From Prevotella sp. CAG:924 (GTDB lineage Bacteria; Bacteroidota; Bacteroidia; Bacteroidales; Bacteroidaceae): a stretch of DNA of 54,022 bases. The first letter of the stretch is position 1; each line of letters begins with the position of its first letter. The translations under genes and the position numbers were made by a program. The notes below the pieces were generated by a model, which had not been told where the DNA came from, did not search any database, and saw nothing but the letters and a program-made list of their open reading frames with translations. Shown here one piece after another: positions 42,203 to 49,134 of this stretch. The stretch lies in the NCBI GenBank assembly GCA_000431975.1, contig HF988530.1, positions 1 through 54,022 on the forward strand, in the 5' to 3' direction.

Positions 42203-42473
42203 TCGCGTCTGTATAGAAAAGGGGTGTGCTTTAAGTACGGCCTCCTTTTGATTCTGTTTAGAAAAGAGAGGAATATGGGAATGACGGACACGTGCGGGCT
42301 TCTCTTTTGACATTGGGATGTTTCAGTGGATCTTCCTTTATCCTTCCATGCTTTAAAATCTGAAGAGGGTAATGATCAGGGGCTTTATGATCTTTTTGGA
42401 TATGAAAAACAGCCCTTTTTACGTGGCGCTTAGTCCATTGCAGAAAGAGCTGTCTTTGTTTTATATGCAGATC

Positions 42474-43022
42474 TTAATCGTGTAAGCCGGCATCGCGTTT
42501 CTTATGATATTCCTCTGTATCTGATGTGTAGATATTGGAGCGATGAACATATCCCCATTCACCATCCCGTGACACCTCATACCACCCATTCAGTAAGTCG
42601 TCCATTGTGTCGTAAATATTGGGGACGACAAAGACGCCTTTAGAATCAATCACTCCGAACTTCCCGTCCAGTTTTATGCGGCAAAATCCTTTTTCATTGA
42701 AGTTGTCGGCCCATTCGAAGCGTATGGGAACCATCACCACATTGGTAGTGGTGATAAATCCATATTTACCGTTCTTTTTCACTCGGGCAAGCCCGCTCGG
42801 CATAGAGAAGGGATATCCTTCGTCATATTGATAGTCTATGACCAGTTTGGGCTTTCTGCCTTCGCCCTTGATGTCCTCATAGATGACATATCCGTAGCTT
42901 GGAGGATTCGATCCGGGCTTTATCATCGGTTCCGGCAGGTATCTGCCATTTATCAGATTCTGTGCCTTTGCTGTGCAGACGAAGAATATCAGCAAGGCAA
43001 ATAATATTAGTCGATGTTTCAT
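42474..43022 (-). CDS. Secreted WG-repeat protein
   Basis: 182 residues with a signal peptide (KHRLILFALLIFFVCTAKAQ). It contains WG-type repeats: LARVKKNGKYGFITTTN, then FCRIKLDGKFGVIDSKG, then a third, shorter unit ending YEVSRDGEWGYVHRSN. WG-repeat proteins have no single known function. It is the last gene of a leftward cluster; only six bases separate it from the lipoprotein gene upstream. No strong terminator is seen after it. Confidence 0.8.
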   Translation of the reverse strand: MKHRLILFALLIFFVCTAKAQNLINGRYLPEPMIKPGSNPPSYGYVIYEDIKGEGRKPKLVIDYQYDEGYPFSMPSGLARVKKNGKYGFITTTNVVMVPIRFEWADNFNEKGFCRIKLDGKFGVIDSKGVFVVPNIYDTMDDLLNGWYEVSRDGEWGYVHRSNIYTSDTEEYHKKRDAGLHD

Positions 43023-43028
43023 ATCTTA

Positions 43029-43721
43029 TTAGTGTTTTAATGTTTCTTGCCATTCTTTTTCTGTCACAAAGATAATTTTAGCCAGGTGTGCTTGGGTTGT
43101 CCGTTTATGTAGTGAAAGGACAATGTAGATATTGATAGGTTCAAGAGTCTGGCCAGCCTTTATCACCTGTGGCGCCAGGTCGTTCTTAACGGTTGGATAG
43201 GTGTTGTAGCTTAGGGTATTACCAGCGTCGTCTATCAGCTTGATATAGACTCTGTAGTCATCACCTTTGTATTTCCCGACATTCAGGTTCTTCTTGGATG
43301 CAATGGTCAGTTGTATATGGCCTGTAGCATTCAAGCCATTTGGTGTCACTTCCGTAATAGTGGGTTTATTCACTATCTGAAAGAAGAACGAGTCGGGCAG
43401 TTCATAGTCAATGGGAGTCCCTGTTAGTTTCTTACTGAGTGCTGCCAGCTTCTCGTTAAACTCTGGTTTGAGAGTCTTCTCTTCTTTTAAGAGCTTCTCC
43501 AATTTATCGGCATCCTGGGCTCCGACAGCTGCTTGCATTTTGATGCTCAGTTCTTCGTTCTTGTCCTGGTATTCTTGGATCAGTGTCATTACGTCAGCAA
43601 ATAATCCCTTTTTGGTGGTAGCATTATCACTTGACGGTGAGTTACTTTTACCACCTCCACACGATGTGATAATACATACTACGATAGTACCTATTATCGA
43701 TAAAAAATATCTCTTATTCAT
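43029..43721 (-). CDS. Lipoprotein with N-terminal coiled coil, function unknown
   Basis: 230 residues. Lipoprotein signal with lipobox IITSC (Cys21) followed by GGGKSNS, without the acidic residues that mark surface export, so probably facing the periplasm. Residues about 40-105 are charged and helical (LIQEYQDKNEELSIKMQ, KLEKLLKEEKTLKPEFNEKL), then a beta-rich domain. No family is recognised. Middle gene of a three-gene leftward unit. Confidence 0.7.
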   Translation of the reverse strand: MNKRYFLSIIGTIVVCIITSCGGGKSNSPSSDNATTKKGLFADVMTLIQEYQDKNEELSIKMQAAVGAQDADKLEKLLKEEKTLKPEFNEKLAALSKKLTGTPIDYELPDSFFFQIVNKPTITEVTPNGLNATGHIQLTIASKKNLNVGKYKGDDYRVYIKLIDDAGNTLSYNTYPTVKNDLAPQVIKAGQTLEPINIYIVLSLHKRTTQAHLAKIIFVTEKEWQETLKH

Positions 43722-43748
43722 AATTTAAAGATTAAAACGGTTAATAAT

Positions 43749-44543
43749 TTATTTTCTTTCTCGCCGATTTAGTATTTGTGCATCAGCTACTCTTTTCTGG
43801 CTTTGCGTTTCATGAAGTTTACCATCCAGATCAGTACGCGACTGTATATCTATGGCGGGAGACATTACCTTGGATAGTGCATAGAATATGCCGACAACGA
43901 GTATAACGATCGTGAGTACTTGCACGATAAGTGTTATCAATGCCGTTATAAGAAGCATCAACGACATTAGCCCGCCGATTATCATTATAAGCGTGACAGC
44001 AGTAAATAGCATTCCGTATTTTTTTCCTATCGATTGAACATTGCGTGTCATGGCCCATCCTGTACCTGCGATTAGGGACAAACAGATAATGATATAAAAA
44101 ATGGTATCTTTCATTCCTTGCCCCATACCAAATAGATCGAGGATGATATATAGGAAGATGGTAGCAGGGACGATGATAATAAGCGATATGAAGGATCCTT
44201 TAATGGAGAGCTCTTTTTGAAAGTATTGTCCTACGAAAATTTTATAAACGAATACTTGTGCAAGCTGGATACCTACAAAGATGATCAGGGGAATTACTCT
44301 TACTAATTTCCCGAAAAAGCTGTAGTCGCTTGAAGTGCACCACCATATACTACTGCCACCCATAATGGAATAGATAATCAGTCCTAAAGCCGTACCGGTA
44401 AGAGCAAGAAGGGTAACAAGCCGGACAGATTCTTTCGAGATGGTCTTTTTACGCATATTTAGCAATGCGATGATTCCTGCAGCTGTAACAAGACCAAAAA
44501 CAATCCAATAAGGGATTGTCGAGTTTGATAGGAAATCTTTCAT
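43749..44543 (-). CDS. Multi-spanning inner membrane protein, function unknown
   Basis: 264 residues with about seven hydrophobic segments (for example IPYWIVFGLVTAAGIIALL near the N-terminus, VIPLIIFVGIQLAQVFVYKI, LIIIVPATIFLYIILDLFG and LMSLMLLITALITLIVQVL) and a 40-residue hydrophilic C-terminal tail. First gene of the leftward cluster with the lipoprotein (27-base gap) and the WG-repeat protein. No family motif is recognised. Confidence 0.7.
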   Translation of the reverse strand: MKDFLSNSTIPYWIVFGLVTAAGIIALLNMRKKTISKESVRLVTLLALTGTALGLIIYSIMGGSSIWWCTSSDYSFFGKLVRVIPLIIFVGIQLAQVFVYKIFVGQYFQKELSIKGSFISLIIIVPATIFLYIILDLFGMGQGMKDTIFYIIICLSLIAGTGWAMTRNVQSIGKKYGMLFTAVTLIMIIGGLMSLMLLITALITLIVQVLTIVILVVGIFYALSKVMSPAIDIQSRTDLDGKLHETQSQKRVADAQILNRRERK

Positions 44544-44909
44544 GTTTTTTCAGAGTTGGAGAATTCAATTTGTTAACGTAATCGAATCCTAATAGGTTAG
44601 CAATAAATTAAAATTCTCGCAGAGGGGAAACGAACAAGATCCTTCCCATTTTTGTACCATTAATTTATGGATGAATGGAAAAAGCTTCTTGCAGGTTTCG
44701 CAGAAGTCCATTTATTCCCAATATGTCGCCAAATTAGTCCGGTCTAGTTGTCTTTGCGATAATTGAAATATCAGGACTTACAAGAATAGAAAGAAAATCT
44801 GATTTCTTTGCAATCTCTTGATTTCGTCAATCTCTTTAATGGTTTGCCGTTGTGTAGTTTTAGGTTTTTAGGTTGTGATGTGTCGATGGCTTCCAAAATC
44901 GGTGGGGTG
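44544..44909. other. Intergenic region, no gene seen
   Basis: About 370 bases between two leftward units. The promoter of the membrane-protein cluster should be here; the best leftward match is TATTCTTG (44781-44788 region), one base off the consensus, with no convincing -33. Confidence 0.4.
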
Positions 44910-44941
44910 GCATCTTTCCCCGAAAGTTTTCGGGGCCATGC
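44910..44941 (-). terminator. Hairpin after rlpA
   Basis: CCCCGAAA-GT-TTTCGGGG at 44918-44935 with flanking GCAT/ATGC (44910-44941), 10 bases after the rlpA stop on the leftward strand. No T run follows in that direction, so termination is likely but not sure. Confidence 0.45.
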
Positions 44942-44951
44942 TATGTGGTAG

Positions 44952-45470
44952 TTATTCTCTTTTACGGTTATTTCCCGTATGTTTTTTGTGGTTCTTTTTC
45001 TTGTCGTTGCTCTTCTTAGCCAATCGTGGCTTTACATATTCTGTAGGCGATGTCTGAAATTCGAACTCCGGCAGATTGATTTCCGGTCCATCTATCTTGA
45101 ATGGTGGCCGTATGTTATCTATTTTTTCAATTTCCACGAGTGCGATGCCTTGTGAGAGCATACCGAGCTCGCGTGCGGCTCCATAGCTGAGGTCGATGAT
45201 GCGTCCGCGGCTGTGCGGCCCGCGGTCAGTGACTCTGACGATCACTTCCTTACCATTGCGCAGGTTCTTTACGCGGAGAAGTGTACCGAAGGGCAGTGTA
45301 CGATGGGCACAGGTCATGCTGTCATGATGCACACGCTCACCGTTGGCAGTACGTGCTCCTGTCGCCCGTTTAGAGTAATAAGAAGCCTTACCCCTGTGGG
45401 TTTGTGCGACCACAGAGGTAAGACTTAGAAGTGTGATTATAGTGAATAATACTTTTCTTAGTACAGTCAT
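44952..45470 (-). CDS. rlpA: RlpA-like septal ring / lytic transglycosylase-type protein
   Basis: 172 residues with a signal peptide ending SLTSVVAQ and a double-psi beta-barrel domain typical of RlpA: GKASYYSKRATGARTANGE, TCAHRTLPFGTLLRVKN, VIVRVTDRGPHSRGRIIDLS. In Pseudomonas aeruginosa RlpA cleaves naked glycan strands at the septum. There is no C-terminal SPOR domain; instead the protein ends in a Lys/Asn-rich tail (KKSNDKKKNHKKHTGNN). It begins 8 bases after the gdhA stop, so the two are co-transcribed. Confidence 0.85.
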   Translation of the reverse strand: MTVLRKVLFTIITLLSLTSVVAQTHRGKASYYSKRATGARTANGERVHHDSMTCAHRTLPFGTLLRVKNLRNGKEVIVRVTDRGPHSRGRIIDLSYGAARELGMLSQGIALVEIEKIDNIRPPFKIDGPEINLPEFEFQTSPTEYVKPRLAKKSNDKKKNHKKHTGNNRKRE

Positions 45471-45478
45471 ATTTTAAT

Positions 45479-46816
45479 TTATACGATGCCTTGCGCCATC
45501 ATAGCGTTGGCCACCTTCATGAATCCGGCAACATTGGCACCTTTCACATAGTCGATGTATCCGTCGGGTTGCTTGCCGTATCTCAGGCACTGCTCATGTA
45601 TAGAGTGCATGATGTAATGAAGCTTCTCGTCTACCTCCTTGGCCGACCAGTGCAGGCGTATGGAGTTCTGTGTCATTTCCAGTCCCGATGTGGCGACGCC
45701 GCCGGCATTGACAGCCTTACCAGGTGCGAAGAGCTGGTGTGCATTGACAAATTTCTCCACTGCCTCTGCCGTGCAACCCATGTTGCTGACCTCTGCCACG
45801 CAGAGCGGCTTGTTGGCCAGTATCTTGTCTGCATCCTCTCCGTTGAGCTCGTTCTGGGTAGCGCAGGTGAGATAGATGTCGGCTTTCTGTTCCCATGGTT
45901 TCTTGGCCGGGAAGAATTTCGATCCGGGGAATTCCTCCTCGTAGGGTTGGCATACGTCGTTACCGCTGGCGCGGAGCTCAAGCATGTAGTCGATCTTCTC
46001 GCCACTGATGCCTTCGGGATCGTAGATGTATCCGTCGGGTCCGCTGATGGTGATCACCTTCGCACCGAGCTGGGTTGCTTTTTGTGCCGCGCCCCATGCC
46101 ACATTGCCGAAGCCGGAGAGGGCAACTGTCTTGCCTTCGATATCGAGCCCCTTTGTCTCCATCATCTGATGGACGAAATAGAGTGCGCCGTATCCTGTAG
46201 CCTCCGGACGCAGTATAGATCCGCCCCATTCCATGCCTTTGCCCGTGAGGACACCCTGGAACTGGTGGGTGAGCTTCTTATACTCTCCGAAGAGGTAGCC
46301 GATCTCACGGCCGCCTACGCCGATGTCACCGGCTGGCACGTCCTCATCGGGTCCGATATATCTGTAAAGCTCTTGCATGAAGGCTTGGCAGAAACGCATC
46401 ACCTCAGCGTCAGAACGTCCGCGGATGGAGAAGTCGGCACCGCCCTTAGCACCGCCCATCGGCAGTGTGGTGAGCGCATTCTTGAAGGTCTGCTCGAAGC
46501 CGAGGAATTTCATGATACTTAGGTTGACAGAAGGATGGAAACGCAAACCGCCCTTGTAGGGACCAATGGCGCTGTTGAACTGTACGCGGTAACCCGTGTT
46601 GACATGCACTTCACCTTTGTCGTCGACCCAGGGCACACGGAACATGTGGACGCGCTCGGGTTCTACGAGACGCTCAATAATACGGGCTTTCTCGAATTCG
46701 GGATGTTGGTTGTACACATCCTTGATCGAAATGAGCACTTCTTTCACTGCCTGAAGGAACTCAGGCTCGTCTGAGTGTTTCCACATCAGACCTTCCATAA
46801 TCTTGTCTACTTCCAT
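45479..46816 (-). CDS. gdhA: Glutamate dehydrogenase, NADP-type
   Basis: Converts 2-oxoglutarate and ammonia to glutamate (or the reverse), the main ammonium-assimilation route in many Bacteroidales. 445 residues, the standard hexameric class. Substrate-site motifs are GYRVQFNSAIGPYKGGLRFH and PMGGAKGGADF (with the active-site Lys); the Rossmann domain shows VALSGFGNVAWGAAQKA. Transcribed leftward from its own promoter and followed by rlpA 8 bases later. The start METVDKIMEG-like region (MEVDKIMEGLM) at 46816 fits the family. Confidence 0.95.
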   Translation of the reverse strand: MEVDKIMEGLMWKHSDEPEFLQAVKEVLISIKDVYNQHPEFEKARIIERLVEPERVHMFRVPWVDDKGEVHVNTGYRVQFNSAIGPYKGGLRFHPSVNLSIMKFLGFEQTFKNALTTLPMGGAKGGADFSIRGRSDAEVMRFCQAFMQELYRYIGPDEDVPAGDIGVGGREIGYLFGEYKKLTHQFQGVLTGKGMEWGGSILRPEATGYGALYFVHQMMETKGLDIEGKTVALSGFGNVAWGAAQKATQLGAKVITISGPDGYIYDPEGISGEKIDYMLELRASGNDVCQPYEEEFPGSKFFPAKKPWEQKADIYLTCATQNELNGEDADKILANKPLCVAEVSNMGCTAEAVEKFVNAHQLFAPGKAVNAGGVATSGLEMTQNSIRLHWSAKEVDEKLHYIMHSIHEQCLRYGKQPDGYIDYVKGANVAGFMKVANAMMAQGIV

Positions 46817-46840
46817 AGTCAGATTGTTTTCGTATCGTCG

Positions 46841-46935
46841 CCGGCCCTGCCCGGCAGGGCCGGTATCGGACGGTTACTTGATTGGTTAACTTGGTTAGGA
46901 TCCTTGCCGCCGACTTCATTAGGGAACAGGGCGGC
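46841..46935 (-). promoter_or_regulatory. GC-rich hairpins in the gdhA leader
   Basis: Two inverted repeats lie in the 145-base leader: a perfect 11-base palindrome at 46841-46863 (CCGGCCCTGCC around one C) and GCCGCC/GGCGGC at 46906-46911 and 46930-46935. They could hide the translation start region or pause transcription; no known riboswitch is recognised. Confidence 0.45.
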
Positions 46936-46953
46936 GGAGGCTTTTCATTGTGT

Positions 46954-46966
46954 CATTGTGACAATG
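46954..46966. promoter_or_regulatory. Palindrome over the gdhA transcription start
   Basis: CATTGT-G-ACAATG directly abuts the -7 element on its downstream side, where a bound protein would block RNA polymerase. A partial copy (CATTGT) lies at 46946-46951. Confidence 0.45.
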
Positions 46967-46998
46967 CAAATATAGGTCTTATATCCGTAAGCACCAAA
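46967..46998 (-). promoter_or_regulatory. Promoter of gdhA-rlpA
   Basis: Read leftward: TTTG at 46998-46995 and TATATTTG at 46974-46967 with exactly 20 bases between, a perfect match to the Bacteroidetes consensus. Confidence 0.8.
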
Positions 46999-47366
46999 TA
47001 AAAGAGAGGATTATTTTAGTCTTTAACTTACATTTTGTTTTTCCTGTCTGAGAGTGTGTACTCTTTGGATGACGTGTACGGCTTTCCGTGAAAACAGTGC
47101 TTCTTTGGGGTGAAAGTCTCTCGGACTTCTTCTTCTGTTTGGTATGAAAGGAGGTGATTCAGAGGGTATCAGGTAATAAATTGAAAGGGTATGACGGAGT
47201 GATGGTTTTTATTGGTATCTGTCAGGGCAGAATGTGCAGATCACTGCTTGTAGTCCTGTATCCGATGCTGTATTATCGGTTATGGGCGTGCCATAGCTTT
47301 TGTGGGAAACAATGATAATTTAAGGTGATATTGTCTTCTGTGGCCGTTGCGTTGGAAAATAATGTG
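46999..47366. other. Intergenic region between divergent promoters, no gene seen
   Basis: About 370 bases between the gdhA promoter (leftward) and the oxidoreductase promoter (rightward). No coding frame, hairpin with T run, or repeat stood out. Confidence 0.45.
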
Positions 47367-47374
47367 TAAATTTG
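47367..47374 (+). promoter_or_regulatory. Promoter -7 element of the Gfo/Idh/MocA gene
   Basis: TAAATTTG at 47367-47374 matches TAnnTTTG. The best -33 (GTTG at 47346-47349) is 17 bases away, a little short. It overlaps an in-frame start at 47372, favouring the ATG at 47414. Confidence 0.55.
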
Positions 47375-47413
47375 CAATCACATTTCTTTTATAATATCAA
47401 AATACGACAAAAC

Positions 47414-48391
47414 ATGGAAAAGTTCAGAATAGCGATATTGGGTGCGGGACACATCGCGGCGACGATGGCCGCCACCGTTCGGCAGATGGAGGGAGCAGAG
47501 ATCTATGCGGTGGCTTCCCGCAGTCTGGAGCGTGCAGAGGCTTTTGCCCGTCAGTTTGGCATAGCGCGGGCTTATGGCAGTTATGAGGAGATGTTGTCCG
47601 ATCCGAAGGTCGAGCTCGTCTATGTGGCTACGCCTCATTCCCATCATGCTGAGCATGCGCGTATGTGCATCCTGCATGGTAAACCAGCCTTGGTAGAAAA
47701 GGCGTTCACGGCCAATGCCCGTCAGGCTGAGGAAGTGTTGCAGTTGGCGGCTGAGCGTCATGTGTTGGTTACGGAGGCGATCTGGACGCGCTACATGCCG
47801 TTCTCTAAGACGATCGTAGAGTTGGCTAATAGTGGCATCATCGGACGTCCGATGAAATTGTCGGCCCATCTTAGTTATCCGATGGCGGACAAGGAGCGCA
47901 TCGTCCGTCCCGAACTAGCCGGGGGTGCACTGCTTGATATTGGGGTCTATTGCATCAATTTTGCCGTTATGGCTTTCGGCGATGACATTAAGCGTATCTC
48001 TTCTTTGGCAGTGAAGTCGGACACGGGTGTGGATATGCAGGACAATATCGTCTTTGTCTATGACGACGGGCGCATCGCGACGATGGAAAGCAGTGCGTTC
48101 ACGGCCGACGACCGTCAGGGAATTATCTGTGGCGACAAAGGTTATCTCATTGTTGACAATATCAATAATCCGACACGTGTCGATGTGTACGATCCCGGTC
48201 ATACGCTCGTGAAGACAGTTACTTGTCCGCCCACCATCACAGGCTATGAATTTGAAGTACAGGCGTGTATTGATGCAGTCCGTGCCGGACGTCTCGAGTG
48301 CCCTGACATGCCTCATGCCGAGACGCTGCGTATCATGAGGTTGATGGACGGGCTTCGTGAGGAGTGGGGTGTCCGTTATCCGTTTGAGTGA
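47414..48391 (+). CDS. Gfo/Idh/MocA family oxidoreductase
   Basis: NAD(P)-dependent sugar or polyol dehydrogenase of 325 residues. Rossmann motif AILGAGHIAATMAATV at the N-terminus, the mid-domain VYVATPHSHHAEHARMCILH, and VEKAFTANARQ, where the usual EKP motif reads EKA. A C-terminal alpha/beta domain includes GGGALLDIGVYCINFA-like LAGGALLDIGVYCINF. The closest remembered subgroup is dihydrodiol dehydrogenase/glucose-fructose-oxidoreductase-like; the substrate cannot be told. Single gene, convergent with the HU-like gene. Confidence 0.88.
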   Translation: MEKFRIAILGAGHIAATMAATVRQMEGAEIYAVASRSLERAEAFARQFGIARAYGSYEEMLSDPKVELVYVATPHSHHAEHARMCILHGKPALVEKAFTANARQAEEVLQLAAERHVLVTEAIWTRYMPFSKTIVELANSGIIGRPMKLSAHLSYPMADKERIVRPELAGGALLDIGVYCINFAVMAFGDDIKRISSLAVKSDTGVDMQDNIVFVYDDGRIATMESSAFTADDRQGIICGDKGYLIVDNINNPTRVDVYDPGHTLVKTVTCPPTITGYEFEVQACIDAVRAGRLECPDMPHAETLRIMRLMDGLREEWGVRYPFE

Positions 48392-48437
48392 TGGGACAGA
48401 GCGGTAGCGTCTTTCGGTGTTGCCGTTACTGGTATCA

Positions 48438-48815
48438 TTAAATCTTTTTAGCCTTCAGCCCATAGTACATCCTTGGACGGCGGTTTTCGCTCTCTGGGAT
48501 GAAGTGGGCTGAGTAGGCATAGATATTGTCTTCTGTTACCTCTTCGGCGCTGTCAGAGCAGCGGCTTTTTGCTTCTATCTTGAAGAGTCCGAGTCCATCG
48601 AGCTGCACGGTAGAACCGTCGCGGAGATGCTCAGTCATAATGTGTGAGAGCGCTTCGAGCACGGCTTTCACATTAGTCTGGTCGATGGCGCAACGTTGGT
48701 TGATCTCGTCAGCCAGTTGCTCTGTCGTAATTTTCTGTGTGTGGACAATTCGGGCCACGTAGCGCCCCTTGCCGTTCAGCCGGTTCGACTTCACGGCCTT
48801 AAAAGTCATAGTCAT
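48438..48815 (-). CDS. HU-like DNA-binding protein
   Basis: About 125 residues. The N-terminal half (TFKAVKSNRLNGKGRYVARI) and the central HU/IHF-like helical and strand pattern (TTEQLADEINQRCAIDQTNV, GSTVQLDGLGLFKIEAKSR) match the divergent HU family common in Bacteroidetes, probably a nucleoid or regulatory protein. I take the ATG at 48815 (48809 is also possible), because the promoter at 48865-48895 overlaps the longer frame that opens at 48866. Confidence 0.82.
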   Translation of the reverse strand: MTMTFKAVKSNRLNGKGRYVARIVHTQKITTEQLADEINQRCAIDQTNVKAVLEALSHIMTEHLRDGSTVQLDGLGLFKIEAKSRCSDSAEEVTEDNIYAYSAHFIPESENRRPRMYYGLKAKKI

Positions 48816-48864
48816 ACTCTGAATGTTTACATAAGTCAGTTCAAACCTGAATTTACAGTTATGC

Positions 48865-48895
48865 AAAGATAGGAAAAATACGTGAGAATCACAAG
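48865..48895 (-). promoter_or_regulatory. Promoter of the HU-like gene
   Basis: Read leftward: CTTG at 48895-48892 and TATCTTTG at 48872-48865 with 19 bases between. The start site would be near 48858, about 43 bases before the ATG. Confidence 0.7.
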
Positions 48896-49100
48896 TGGTC
48901 TACCTTCCTGCGATCATCTTAAAAACTGTGGATTAAAATAGAAGGTCAATATCTTAGAGAGTAAGAGTTATTATATAAATATTCAGAGCTATTATAGCCT
49001 ATTTTGAGTTGTTTCCCGTCAGAGGGTAAGATCAGTATGGGAATATCCGTGATATAAGATTTTTGCGGGTCAAAGCGATGGCTGTGTTCATGGAAATCAC

Positions 49101-49108
49101 TATATTTG
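49101..49108 (+). promoter_or_regulatory. Promoter -7 element of the receiver/PPDK-N fusion gene
   Basis: TATATTTG at 49101-49108 is an exact match, 26 bases before the ATG. No good -33 element is seen at 19-21 bases. Confidence 0.55.
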
Positions 49109-49134
49109 CAGAAGATTAAAACCTAAACGAAACA

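Noticed and set aside
44875..45057. 60-codon rightward frame with a hydrophobic stretch
   Set aside because: It runs opposite the 3' end of rlpA, has no promoter, and its hydrophobicity is explained by the antisense of Lys/Asn-rich codons.
45491..46522. 343-codon rightward frame opposite gdhA
   Set aside because: Shadow frame; gdhA on the other strand is unambiguous.
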